Source: Bacteroidia bacterium
Lineage (GTDB): Bacteria; Bacteroidota; Bacteroidia; J057
Direction of reading: 5' to 3'
Assembly: GCA_041391665.1 (NCBI GenBank)
Contig: JAWKNO010000001.1
Coordinates: 620,001 to 684,000, forward strand
DNA: 64,000 nucleotides
Below, in pieces: positions 37,120 through 46,093 of the stretch. Under the pieces are notes generated by a model. The model was not told the DNA's origin, did no database searches, and saw only the letters and a program-made list of their open reading frames with translations. Position 1 is the first letter of the stretch. Every line of letters begins with the position of its first letter. The position numbers and the translations under genes were made by a program.

Positions 37120-39177
37120 ATGACAAGGATTTGTATTTTATTTTTTTTACTGTCGATCTGTAAACTGACATTCCTTTCAGCACAGACAGACAAAACCCAG
37201 CATTCTTTTTTAGGGGGTGTTCACACTCCCCAGGGTGATCTTCACTTGCTGGTTGTTTTTATTCGTTACGACAATATTTCTTTATTTCCGGACTCACCGG
37301 TCTGGCGGGATACAACGGCGGAAGGCGTTTTGCCCAAAATCGCGACCGGCGACCCCAATGATCTGTTTCACTCCGACCCTGATGCAATCCGGGGACTGGA
37401 CAGGGTACAGAATATCAGTGATTATTTTTATGTTATGTCGGGTGGAAGGTTCCGCATCACTGCTGATATTTTTCCCGCTCAGGTTCCGGTTACTTATGTG
37501 AGCGAGGCAAGAGGTAATTTCTTCAGCCGCCAGTCCCAGATGAATACAGCTGCGATCAACTGGATCGCAAAAAACTATCCCGACTTCGACTGGAGCCGTT
37601 ATGATCACCGTACAAATCGCCCCAACTATTTGGTTGATAATCACGAGTCTTCCCCTGATAGTATCATCGACTATATTATCTTTATGCACAGGGCGCAAGG
37701 AAGCACTGGTATGGGTGCAAGCAGCAATATGGATATTCCCGGTACACCCTATAAAATCCGCGACGGACATACCGGTATCAAATCCTATACAGACAATAAA
37801 CACAATTGGGAATATTTTAAGCATGAATTTGCCCACAATCTCTACAGTTGTCCGCATTACCTCGGTGCCAATTCTGCCGATGGGGATAAATATTATACAC
37901 AGAAAGGATGGGGGTTAATGGCCGCATGGCATTCTCCTTTTTTTACCGCCAATGCCTGGGAAAGCTGGTGGCTGGGCTGGCTTGAGCCGCAGGAAATTGT
38001 AAGCGACGGAACCTATACCATTCATGACTATATCACCCAGCGGGATGCTATCCGCATTCAGTTACCCGGAACCCGCGACTATCTCTGGATCGAAAATCAT
38101 CAGAAACGAGATCTTTGGGACGAAAAACTATTTTTTAAAGATCCTGCTCAAAAACACCCGCAGTCTGCACCTGGGCTCTATATGTATGTAGTTGCTTCTC
38201 CCGGGGCAGACCGTGAGCAGCCGCTTTTGAATCCGTTTAGTAACAAACACGCCAACCTCATCAAAATGCTCAATGGTGAGGGGAATTACGATTACGTAGC
38301 TACCGGAGACAGTATGCATACAGGCTATTTTCTTTGCCCACTGGTTGAAAAAACTGCATCAAACCCGATTGCCGGACAAAACCCCTTCCAGTTTATCCGC
38401 GCCGACTACAATCGCGATGGAGAAATACTGATCGGCATGTCGCATGGTAACTCAGATACAGGTGGGCGCGAACAAATGGATATTTGGACAGAGGTCATCG
38501 ATGGGCAAAATGTATATACACTCAGCAGTACCGGCGACGAAAATGATGCATTGGAAGCAGGAGATGAGACGGGCCTTTCAGGCATTTTTCCCACACTCAA
38601 CTATCCCATCTATGATAAAAAGGAGAATAAACTGAATCCCTATATTCTGAATGGCCTTAGTATCAAGGTGCTGGAGCAGGATGCCGAAGGTAATTTTACA
38701 CTGAACATACAAATGAATGACTGGGAAGTGCGCAACACACAGCGGTGGTGCGGCAATATTCTTCTTCCCGGAAGCAATACAATTGGTGAAAATCCCTGGC
38801 TAACCCTGAAACCCGGTGCCAGGTTGAACCTCGACCTGAGTGGTACACCCGATCGAACAACACCACATCCTCAAACCGGAACATTTGCCAACCCGACGAT
38901 CTTTACTGTAGAAGCCAACAAAGGATTGAAAATCATGGATGGCGCAACCCTGATTGTAGAAAACTTCAGCGAACTACACCTTCAGGCCAATTCACAGATA
39001 GAAATTGAAAAAGGAGGAAAACTGGTAGTCAGGGAAAATGGCTCTCTGTTTTTGGAAGATGTGAGCCAGATCATAGTGCGTAAAAAAGGTGTATTGATCA
39101 TTGAGTCATCAGGTCATTTGAGGCAAATGCGAGACGCAAAAGTGTCGGTAGAACGTGGTGGGAAGTGGAAAGATTGA
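37120..39177 (+). CDS. M6 family metalloprotease domain protein with C-terminal solenoid
   Basis: The 685-residue protein has a signal peptide ending LTFLSAQ. The M6 (immune inhibitor A-like) zinc site is HEFAH at residues 235-239, and HYLGAN follows with a candidate third ligand region. The last 90 residues contain about 3.5 copies of a 24-residue repeat (pattern I-x-I-x-x-GG-x-L-x-V), likely a short beta-solenoid, and no T9SS sorting domain is seen. The ATG directly follows the stop of the sugar transferase gene. Confidence 0.85.
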   Translation: MTRICILFFLLSICKLTFLSAQTDKTQHSFLGGVHTPQGDLHLLVVFIRYDNISLFPDSPVWRDTTAEGVLPKIATGDPNDLFHSDPDAIRGLDRVQNISDYFYVMSGGRFRITADIFPAQVPVTYVSEARGNFFSRQSQMNTAAINWIAKNYPDFDWSRYDHRTNRPNYLVDNHESSPDSIIDYIIFMHRAQGSTGMGASSNMDIPGTPYKIRDGHTGIKSYTDNKHNWEYFKHEFAHNLYSCPHYLGANSADGDKYYTQKGWGLMAAWHSPFFTANAWESWWLGWLEPQEIVSDGTYTIHDYITQRDAIRIQLPGTRDYLWIENHQKRDLWDEKLFFKDPAQKHPQSAPGLYMYVVASPGADREQPLLNPFSNKHANLIKMLNGEGNYDYVATGDSMHTGYFLCPLVEKTASNPIAGQNPFQFIRADYNRDGEILIGMSHGNSDTGGREQMDIWTEVIDGQNVYTLSSTGDENDALEAGDETGLSGIFPTLNYPIYDKKENKLNPYILNGLSIKVLEQDAEGNFTLNIQMNDWEVRNTQRWCGNILLPGSNTIGENPWLTLKPGARLNLDLSGTPDRTTPHPQTGTFANPTIFTVEANKGLKIMDGATLIVENFSELHLQANSQIEIEKGGKLVVRENGSLFLEDVSQIIVRKKGVLIIESSGHLRQMRDAKVSVERGGKWKD

Positions 39178-39276
39178 TAAATGTAACGGCAGCCTCTCCG
39201 GATTTTATTAATATTGCATGGAGAAAAACAACCTTTCAGGGGGAATCGCCCACATTGGTCTGTGTTTCGGTACCGC

Positions 39277-41517
39277 ATGGGAAAAAAAATCAAAATATTT
39301 TTCATACTGATGATGGCCGGTTATCTGTCTTTTGCGCAGATTCGGCCCGGGACATCTACGTTTCCCGGTGGTTCAAATACAGGTTTTCCTACCTCCGGGA
39401 GCGGCGGCTTTCCCGGGTCAAACTCAGGTTTTGAACTTGACAGTCTGGGTACAGACTCTGCGGCTGCCCAGCGTAAACCCGTAAAACCTGACACAAAAGT
39501 TATTGCCAGGGAACTGATGTTTACCCACAAACCCATTTATACCTTCAAGGAAGGGAGATCTTTTGAAAGAAGTTATTACTGGGATCAGCTCGACCATACT
39601 ACCGGTTTTGTGCAAAGCCTTGGGCAGATCGGTAAACCTTATCAGGTCTTTTATCACGGGTTTAATGAAAACATGTATGACCTTCATTTCTGGAAAAACC
39701 CGGTGCTGGGCGCTTATAACCGCTACGCCTACAATCCGGAAACACAGGTGAAATATTTCGACACAAGAACTCCCTATGTGAATGTGGACTATCTTCAGGG
39801 GGCGGCTGACCTGCAATTGATCGGCGTTACCGTTTCCCAGAACATTACCCCCTTCTGGAATTCGACGATTTTCTTTAACCGTATCCAGTCTGTAGGAGTG
39901 TACCGCAACAATGTAACTGACCATTCCAATATGTACTTTTCGTCCAACTACCGGACGAAAAACAACAAGTACCAGGCTTTTGCAAACCTCACCTACAATA
40001 AACTCGCCAATGAAATGAATGGGGGTGTGCCCCGCAAAGGGATCGACAATTACCCGATTGTGGATGGAATCATTTACGAAGTGCCGACCTTGTACAACAG
40101 CGCCTTTTTCAAAGGGCTCTCCGCGCCAAATCTTACCGGCGCACAGTCTGAAAATAAAATAACGACGCTCTATGTGGATCATTATTACCATCTGCTTGGT
40201 GAGAATGACAGTGTCGAACGCCACAACAAACTCACTTTCCGCAATACCATTACTCAGGAACTGATGAACTTCCGCTTTATCAATAAAAATATCAGTTCCT
40301 CCCGTTCCACCAATATCATCCCTGTTTATCCCTCCGTTCCTGTTGATTCCACCAATATATATGAAAACTACCGTACCAACCGGTTGCGCATCGCGGGAGA
40401 AGCCAGCTATTCGCTGGAGGTAGGGAAAGGTTATGGCCTGAATATCAACGGTGGTCTCCGCTATCAAACCCTCGGGTTTGTAAAAGATACTACGATAGTG
40501 AGGGAAAATGCTACCACACAGTACGCTATCGCAGAGCTGATTCTTCCGCTTATTACTTTGAATGGGAAGGTGTCTCAGCGTTTTTCCGATGTATTCAAAG
40601 CCGAAAGGACGTTGTCTTTGGGTGGAACGCTTTCCCCGATTCCTTCCCGGCCATTATACCGCAGAAAAGGGAAATTTGAAGCAGACAGTGTATCTGTGCC
40701 CAAAGTGCCGGTAAAAAAGTCTTCAGATGAAAAAGAGGTGAAGCCAGAAACCCGTTCTCCTCTTACCATCAACTTTCAGTACGATGTGCGCGACCTGAAT
40801 CCTTCTCTGTTTCAGACCTGGTTTACCGGAGATTCGGGCAATGCATACGCGCCCAACCCCGACCTGATCAACCAAACCCTCAATCATATTGAGGCAAAGG
40901 CTAAATATCAGTTTGCCGCACCCGTGCGGAGAAATGATACTTTGTTATCCAATTATGTTTCACTTACCGGTTTTTTTTCGCAGGCTTCCCGATTTATTTA
41001 TTATTCGCCGCGCCTGCAACCGCTTCAGGCTGGTGATGGCGAAAATCTGAAGTGGATTGGTGCCGAAGCTGCATTTCGGTTTCGGTTTTTGCGGAAACTG
41101 TACATCGAATCATATACTGGAGTACAGCAGGGGAGTACCAACAGCGACAATGACTTTATGAAATGGTATGCGAGAGGTATCCCACTGGTGTATGGCAAAA
41201 CTTCATTTTATTTTGATACCCGTAAGACCCCTATCGCCCAATCGCTTCGCATCGGTGTGGATGTGTATTATAATACCAACTATGTAGGGCAGTCTGTGGA
41301 TCCTTTAAGCGGCACTTATTTTCCTGTAAACTACCGGGTTCCGGGATATGCGAGGGTGGATGTGCTTGCCGCAATGAAGATCAAAGGTGTGTATCTGTTT
41401 GTCAAATTTGTTCATGCCAATGAGGGGCTGTTAACAGCGGGTTATTATACGACGCCCTTTTACCCTATGCTGGAAAGGACCTTTACGCTGGGTGTTTACT
41501 GGTCATTTTTTGACTGA
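39277..41517 (+). CDS. Putative porin (large outer membrane barrel)
   Basis: From the ATG at 39277 the protein has 746 residues with the signal peptide MGKKIKIFFILMMAGYLSFAQ. The longer frame back to 39214 would add 21 residues before it. A low-complexity Gly/Ser/Phe linker (GGSNTGFPTSGSGG) follows the signal. The remainder is a chain of amphipathic strands of the Bacteroidota 'putative porin' family (PF14121), ending YTTPFYPMLERTFTLGVYWSFFD with a terminal aromatic. It may admit solutes or act as a surface barrel; the substrate is unknown. Confidence 0.85.
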   Translation: MGKKIKIFFILMMAGYLSFAQIRPGTSTFPGGSNTGFPTSGSGGFPGSNSGFELDSLGTDSAAAQRKPVKPDTKVIARELMFTHKPIYTFKEGRSFERSYYWDQLDHTTGFVQSLGQIGKPYQVFYHGFNENMYDLHFWKNPVLGAYNRYAYNPETQVKYFDTRTPYVNVDYLQGAADLQLIGVTVSQNITPFWNSTIFFNRIQSVGVYRNNVTDHSNMYFSSNYRTKNNKYQAFANLTYNKLANEMNGGVPRKGIDNYPIVDGIIYEVPTLYNSAFFKGLSAPNLTGAQSENKITTLYVDHYYHLLGENDSVERHNKLTFRNTITQELMNFRFINKNISSSRSTNIIPVYPSVPVDSTNIYENYRTNRLRIAGEASYSLEVGKGYGLNINGGLRYQTLGFVKDTTIVRENATTQYAIAELILPLITLNGKVSQRFSDVFKAERTLSLGGTLSPIPSRPLYRRKGKFEADSVSVPKVPVKKSSDEKEVKPETRSPLTINFQYDVRDLNPSLFQTWFTGDSGNAYAPNPDLINQTLNHIEAKAKYQFAAPVRRNDTLLSNYVSLTGFFSQASRFIYYSPRLQPLQAGDGENLKWIGAEAAFRFRFLRKLYIESYTGVQQGSTNSDNDFMKWYARGIPLVYGKTSFYFDTRKTPIAQSLRIGVDVYYNTNYVGQSVDPLSGTYFPVNYRVPGYARVDVLAAMKIKGVYLFVKFVHANEGLLTAGYYTTPFYPMLERTFTLGVYWSFFD

Positions 41518-41528
41518 CAGGAAAAAAG

Positions 41529-42239
41529 CTATTCCCTGAGCATTTTGAAAATAGAAAGACCATAAATGGCTGCGGTTTCGGTTCGGAGGCGTGTTTCTCC
41601 CAAACTCACAATTTCGTAGCCGTTTTCCTTCGCGAAGTTAGCCTCTTCGGGCGTAAAATCTCCTTCAGGACCAATCATCAGCGTGACAGTAGCGGCCTGT
41701 CTGATCGTAGTTTCATGGGTTTGCAGCATATGTTTTGTCTCACACCAGGCCAGGGCACGAAAACCTTCTGCGGGCAACTGAACGAATTTTTCGACGGAAA
41801 GCGGCTCATGGAGCGCCGGTAGTTTTGATCTGGCGCTTTGTTTTAGTGCAGTAAGGATGATTTTTTCCAGTCTTTCTTCCTTTATTTTTCCCTTGAACTT
41901 GTCAGTTCTTGAGCAGATAAGGGGAAATATTTCGGTTACGCCCAGTTCGACCGCCTTTTCCATCAGCCATTCAAAGCGATCTTTCAATCGTAGAAAAGAA
42001 ACGGCGAGACGCACATTTCTGTTGGATTCACCATATCCGGGGTAGGTTTCCAGGATTTGCAAGACGGCGCCTGAAGAAGAGAAGGATTGAATACTGGCTA
42101 AAAACATACTGCCCCTTCCATCGGTGACATAAATATTGTCTCCAGGTAGATGTCGAAGGACTTTCTGGCAGTGGCGGGCTTCTTCGTTGCCCAGATGGGC
42201 CGTTTGCCCGGAGATGGAATCAGCAAAAAAAAACTGCAT
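41529..42239 (-). CDS. rsmE: 16S rRNA (uracil1498-N3)-methyltransferase
   Basis: This 236-residue SPOUT-class enzyme methylates N3 of U1498 in 16S rRNA using S-adenosylmethionine. It has an N-terminal PUA-like domain (EEARHCQKVLRHLPGD) and the SPOUT knot motifs IGPEGDFTPEE and VSLGETRLRTETAA. A TTG two codons upstream of the chosen ATG is the only alternative. It converges with the porin gene and diverges from the DUF4271 gene across a 142-base region with a palindrome. Confidence 0.95.
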   Translation of the reverse strand: MQFFFADSISGQTAHLGNEEARHCQKVLRHLPGDNIYVTDGRGSMFLASIQSFSSSGAVLQILETYPGYGESNRNVRLAVSFLRLKDRFEWLMEKAVELGVTEIFPLICSRTDKFKGKIKEERLEKIILTALKQSARSKLPALHEPLSVEKFVQLPAEGFRALAWCETKHMLQTHETTIRQAATVTLMIGPEGDFTPEEANFAKENGYEIVSLGETRLRTETAAIYGLSIFKMLRE

Positions 42240-42307
42240 AAACAATTCCTGATAGAATGATAGAAATCAAATATCGGGAAATGATTCAGATATGCCTTAT
42301 GTAGATT

Positions 42308-42332
42308 GTGCAAAATTCTACTAATTTTGCAC
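42308..42332. promoter_or_regulatory. Palindrome overlapping a putative promoter between divergent genes
   Basis: Perfect 10-base arms GTGCAAAATT/AATTTTGCAC with a five-base loop lie between rsmE (minus) and the DUF4271 gene (plus). The right arm includes TAATTTTG, a TAnnTTTG match. It could be an operator. Confidence 0.45.
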
Positions 42333-42381
42333 GACCATTCTGATAATACTGCATCCCTGTTATAGTTGTTAAACTCAATCA

Positions 42382-43944
42382 GTGCGATTATTTCTACGAA
42401 TACTGCTGTTGCTGATGGTTTTTACCAAGTCATTGGCTTTCGGTCAGGTATCTGATGATACGCTGCTCGCAAGAAAGCTGTACCCCTATACTTTTTTCTA
42501 CACAGACTATTATCAACGGTTGGATTCAGGATGGGAGGTAGGGGGAAGAAAGGAAAAAATACCCTTCATATTTCCATTGGACCATGCAAGCTTCAACTGC
42601 CGGTTTTCGATGCCGGAGTGCCTGCCGGAGGAGTTGTATTTATATTTTGAGGGGTTTGCCTGGGAAGGGGAAGTGATTCTCAACGGGCATTACCTGGGAT
42701 TTTTTGCCAAGCCATTTGAATCGTATTCCATTCGGGTGGATTCTCAATGGTTGCAAACAGAAAATAACTTGTTGCAGCTAAATTTGAGCAAGGGCAAATT
42801 ATATGAATTGTATCCTCAACAGTTTGTCGGAATTTTTCGGTCGGTATGGTTTCTTACGAAAGCGCAATTGGCTGAAATCGGGAAAAGTACGATGCCCGAA
42901 GTTGTACATGCAGATACGGTGGCGATAGTTGCCCCATATTTTCGGACTTCAGGAGGGTATTCATTTGAAGAGTTTCCCGCTGCACAAAACCTTCAGCCAC
43001 TGAGGAAGTACGGCGTTCGCCATATATACTTTCCCTTTGCACCGGATCGAAAGTTTGAGGCATTTTGCGCACAAAATGGGTTTATACGGGTCAGGAGCCT
43101 GGAAAAGGCTTCCCGAATATGTATTGTCAATGCATGTCCATGGGAGCCTGCGACTTACCCGTGGAAATTTTTGCCCTGGTTGGATATCAATGGAAACCGA
43201 ACGACAGATTATGGAGAATTTTTTCCGGTAAAAGGTTATTCTCCATCAGTATTTACAGGAGAGAACCGATTTGCGCTCTCCATGCTTATGCTCATGCCGC
43301 TGATTTTTTTATTTCTGATCAAGCTTGCGAGCCCAGGTTTTTTCTATTCTTTGAGCGGCATGCTGTTTAAGCCCAAATTATACCTTGATTCCTCGATGGA
43401 ATCAGGAGGTGCACAACAGGGATTATTGCTATTACTTCATACGTTTCGGCTTGCCAGCATGTCGGCGGTACTTGCGTTGGGGATATATATTATCTCCTTG
43501 CATCACGACTGGCAGCTTCTCAGTCTGATCCGGGAACCGAGTCTTATGCATCAGTTGTTTTATAAGACCAGTGGATTTTCGCTGATTCTGTTCAAAAGTG
43601 CAGCCGCAGTGCTTGGGTGGTTTATCGTCAAACACATGATGATCGTGCTGATAGGACGGATATTTAAGATTAAGGGAATGACGGATGGGCTGTTGAATCT
43701 GGAAATAGTCGGCACGTATCCGATTATTTTGATGTTGCCATTGGCCCTGCTTGCGTTTTTGACTGCTGAGGGGGCGGGATTCGGAATTATAGGGGTCGGA
43801 TTGGCTGTTTTGGGTTTGATCTACTACGTGAGAAGACTGTACGTTCTGTTTGTGGGGTTAAATCGTTTATTTGGGTTTTCCTTGGGTATGAAAATTTTAT
43901 ATATTTGCACCTTCAATATTTTTGCGTACCTGATTTGGCTTTAG
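42382..43944 (+). CDS. DUF4271 membrane protein with GH2-like N-terminal domain
   Basis: The 520-residue protein begins at GTG and has a signal peptide ending SLAFGQ. Residues about 60-165 look like the galactose-binding jelly roll of GH2 glycosidases (ELYLYFEGFAWEGEVILNGHY). Residues about 205-240 resemble the start of the GH2 barrel (KYGVRHIYFPFAPDRKFEAF), but no catalytic acid region follows. From about residue 295 there are eight or so transmembrane helices of DUF4271. DUF4271 genes commonly precede hemD and T9SS genes in Bacteroidota, as here. Its role is unknown. Confidence 0.78.
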   Translation: MRLFLRILLLLMVFTKSLAFGQVSDDTLLARKLYPYTFFYTDYYQRLDSGWEVGGRKEKIPFIFPLDHASFNCRFSMPECLPEELYLYFEGFAWEGEVILNGHYLGFFAKPFESYSIRVDSQWLQTENNLLQLNLSKGKLYELYPQQFVGIFRSVWFLTKAQLAEIGKSTMPEVVHADTVAIVAPYFRTSGGYSFEEFPAAQNLQPLRKYGVRHIYFPFAPDRKFEAFCAQNGFIRVRSLEKASRICIVNACPWEPATYPWKFLPWLDINGNRTTDYGEFFPVKGYSPSVFTGENRFALSMLMLMPLIFLFLIKLASPGFFYSLSGMLFKPKLYLDSSMESGGAQQGLLLLLHTFRLASMSAVLALGIYIISLHHDWQLLSLIREPSLMHQLFYKTSGFSLILFKSAAAVLGWFIVKHMMIVLIGRIFKIKGMTDGLLNLEIVGTYPIILMLPLALLAFLTAEGAGFGIIGVGLAVLGLIYYVRRLYVLFVGLNRLFGFSLGMKILYICTFNIFAYLIWL

Positions 43945-43977
43945 TAAGAGTAATACGGGGACTAATTGTTCAATCAC

Positions 43978-44739
43978 ATGAGCGTAGGTAAGCCAGTAAA
44001 AAGTATTTTGATTTCGCAGCCGGCTCCTTCAGATGCCGCCTCACCATATGTCAGACTTGCAGAGAAGTGGAATCTGAAGATCGACTTTCGGAAATTCATC
44101 CAGGTTGAGGGAGTCTCGTTGAACGAGTTTCGTAAACAAGGCCTTCATCCGTTGGATTTCACTGCTGTTATATTCACGAGTAAAGTAGCTGTGGATCATT
44201 ATTTCAGGCTGCTGAATGAGATGCGAGTGGAAATGCCACCCGAGACAAAATATTTTTGTGTTACTGATGCTACGTCGAAGTATCTTCAGAAGTATATTGT
44301 TATTCGCAAGCGGAAGTTATTTGTCGGGGAAAGAACCCTTACAGACCTGCTTCCATTCATCAACAAACACAAGGGAGACAAATATTTTTATCCCAGCAGC
44401 AATGTTCATAAGAGCGAGTTGCTGACGATCATGCAGGATAAGGGGATCAACGTTACGGAATCCATTATCTATCGCACCGTGGACAGTGATCTTTCAGATT
44501 TGGAGAACATTTTCTACGATATGATCTGCTTTTTTTCTCCCGCCGGTATCAAATCATTATTTAATAACTTCCCCGGCTTTCAGCAGAATGATACACGCAT
44601 TGCCGTGTTCGGATCAGGAACAGCAGAGGAAGCATTAAAATCAGGACTTCGTATTGATGTAGAAGCGCCTAAGCCCAATCTTCCTTCAATGACAGCAGCG
44701 ATTGAAAAATATTTGCGAGATATTGGTCAGGAGATGTAA
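43978..44739 (+). CDS. hemD: Uroporphyrinogen-III synthase
   Basis: The 253-residue enzyme cyclises hydroxymethylbilane to uroporphyrinogen III in haem biosynthesis. HemD is poorly conserved but shows ILISQPAPSDAASPY at the N-terminus, the central FTSKVAVDHYF, and YPSSNVHKSELL followed by FFSPAGIKSLF and IAVFGSGTAEEAL. An ATG at 43978 is preferred to a TTG at 43966. It lies between DUF4271 and the PorP/SprF-like gene, a synteny often seen next to gldKLMN, so co-regulation with secretion genes is possible. Confidence 0.85.
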   Translation: MSVGKPVKSILISQPAPSDAASPYVRLAEKWNLKIDFRKFIQVEGVSLNEFRKQGLHPLDFTAVIFTSKVAVDHYFRLLNEMRVEMPPETKYFCVTDATSKYLQKYIVIRKRKLFVGERTLTDLLPFINKHKGDKYFYPSSNVHKSELLTIMQDKGINVTESIIYRTVDSDLSDLENIFYDMICFFSPAGIKSLFNNFPGFQQNDTRIAVFGSGTAEEALKSGLRIDVEAPKPNLPSMTAAIEKYLRDIGQEM

Positions 44740-44792
44740 CTTTTTCCTGTATCGTGTATTATGGGTGTAGAAATTGCGGAGGAGATTGCTGA

Positions 44793-44829
44793 ATTGACAG
44801 GGCGGAAGGGTGTTTTTTTGGTATATTTG
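44793..44829 (+). promoter_or_regulatory. Putative promoter of the porP/sprF-like gene
   Basis: TTGACA at 44794-44799 is followed after 22 bases by TATATTTG at 44822-44829. The exact -7 element places the transcript start near 44836, giving a leader of about 50 bases before the ATG at 44886. This argues against an in-frame start at 44829. Confidence 0.5.
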
Positions 44830-44885
44830 TGGAAAATGGTCATATTTATTCGAATTACCTTGTTTTCCTTTATTGTGGATCTGTC

Positions 44886-45878
44886 ATGAGAAAACTTTTA
44901 TCCGCCATTGTATTAACCGTGTGTATGAGTATGACTGCTTCAGCGCAGGTGTATTTTCAGAACACAATGTACGGTTTCAACCAGTTCGCCTACAATCCGG
45001 CAGCAGCAGGCTTTAGCCAGTTGGGAATGGACAAAGGCTTGAACCTCACGCTTTTAGGACGCCAGCAATGGCTGGGTATTGCAGGTGCACCCCGGTTGTC
45101 AACGATGACACTAAACGCGCCCGCTGACAACCTTGGAGGAGGTATTGGCGCTACATTGGTCGTAGACCAATTGGGCCCTTTGACTTCAACCGGTATGGAT
45201 TTTGCCTATGCATTTCACTTGCTGGGTAGAGGTGATGACGAAGGATTGCGGCTTTCTATCGGAGTTTCCGGAGGATTTCGCCAGACTTCACTCAATGGTG
45301 ACTGGATTTACGACGTCAGTAATGGTACTGACCCGGTTCTTTCAAATGGGAAAACGAGTGCCCTCGTTCCTTCACTTAATGCAGGCCTTTACCTGACCAA
45401 TGCTGATGGCAGATTTTTTGCCGGACTTTCGGGACAAAATCTTCTGGAACCTTCCATCGAAGGATTGTTGCTCGACAGCAGGGGAGAAGTCTCGACCATA
45501 CCAAGGAGCTTTTTCCTGATTGGTGGTTACCGGTTTGATATTGGAACAGAAACCGGCAAATCAACGCTTACACCAACGATTATGGCTCGTACAGACGGTC
45601 TTTTTCCGCCTCAGGTAGATGTGAATTTGTACTGGAATTATAAACCCGTAGTATTTGGTGCAGGTTACAGGTTCTTTAATGATTCATTTTCCGCCATGAT
45701 GGGGGTAAATATTTCAGACCGTACATTCGTTGCATATTCATACGACTATACTATGAATGCCCTGAATGCCGTTGGAGATGTAAACACACATGAAATTATT
45801 ATATCCTATACTTTCCCCGGTTCAGAAGGAAAAGAGTCTAAGAAAGTGGATATTTTGGACAACCCTGATAAACTTTGA
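44886..45878 (+). CDS. PorP/SprF family outer membrane protein
   Basis: The 330-residue product has a signal peptide ending MTASAQ and the hallmark YFQNTMYGFNQFAYNPAAAG directly after it, which defines the PorP/SprF family. Amphipathic strands such as RSFFLIGGYRFDIG follow, ending HEIIISYTF. PorP family members sit in the outer membrane and, with lipoproteins such as PorE, link surface machinery to the gliding/secretion apparatus. It is directly upstream of gldK, as in Cytophagia and Saprospiria. Start choice is supported by the upstream promoter. Confidence 0.9.
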   Translation: MRKLLSAIVLTVCMSMTASAQVYFQNTMYGFNQFAYNPAAAGFSQLGMDKGLNLTLLGRQQWLGIAGAPRLSTMTLNAPADNLGGGIGATLVVDQLGPLTSTGMDFAYAFHLLGRGDDEGLRLSIGVSGGFRQTSLNGDWIYDVSNGTDPVLSNGKTSALVPSLNAGLYLTNADGRFFAGLSGQNLLEPSIEGLLLDSRGEVSTIPRSFFLIGGYRFDIGTETGKSTLTPTIMARTDGLFPPQVDVNLYWNYKPVVFGAGYRFFNDSFSAMMGVNISDRTFVAYSYDYTMNALNAVGDVNTHEIIISYTFPGSEGKESKKVDILDNPDKL

Positions 45879-46093
45879 TACATAATTGATGGGAAAGCGG
45901 TAGGGTATTTGCAAGTATCAGTGTTAAAAAATGTGATGAATTACTTTTAAATAATTCAATATTCTTTTTAAAATAGCGTAATTAATAGCAAATGGATGAA
46001 TCTCAGCGACAAGAGTTAAAGATTCCCCAAATATTAATCACCACAGAATCGTCTTTTCAACTGTAAATCGTACTTATTGAAATTCGCGCAGAT

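Noticed and set aside
39424..40467. Long open frame of 347 codons on the minus strand
   Set aside because: It lies wholly antisense to the porin gene, has no family features, and its length follows from the codon pattern of the opposite strand.
44761..44886. Possible 41-codon gene upstream of the PorP/SprF-like gene
   Set aside because: It contains the likely promoter of the next gene and has no conserved features.
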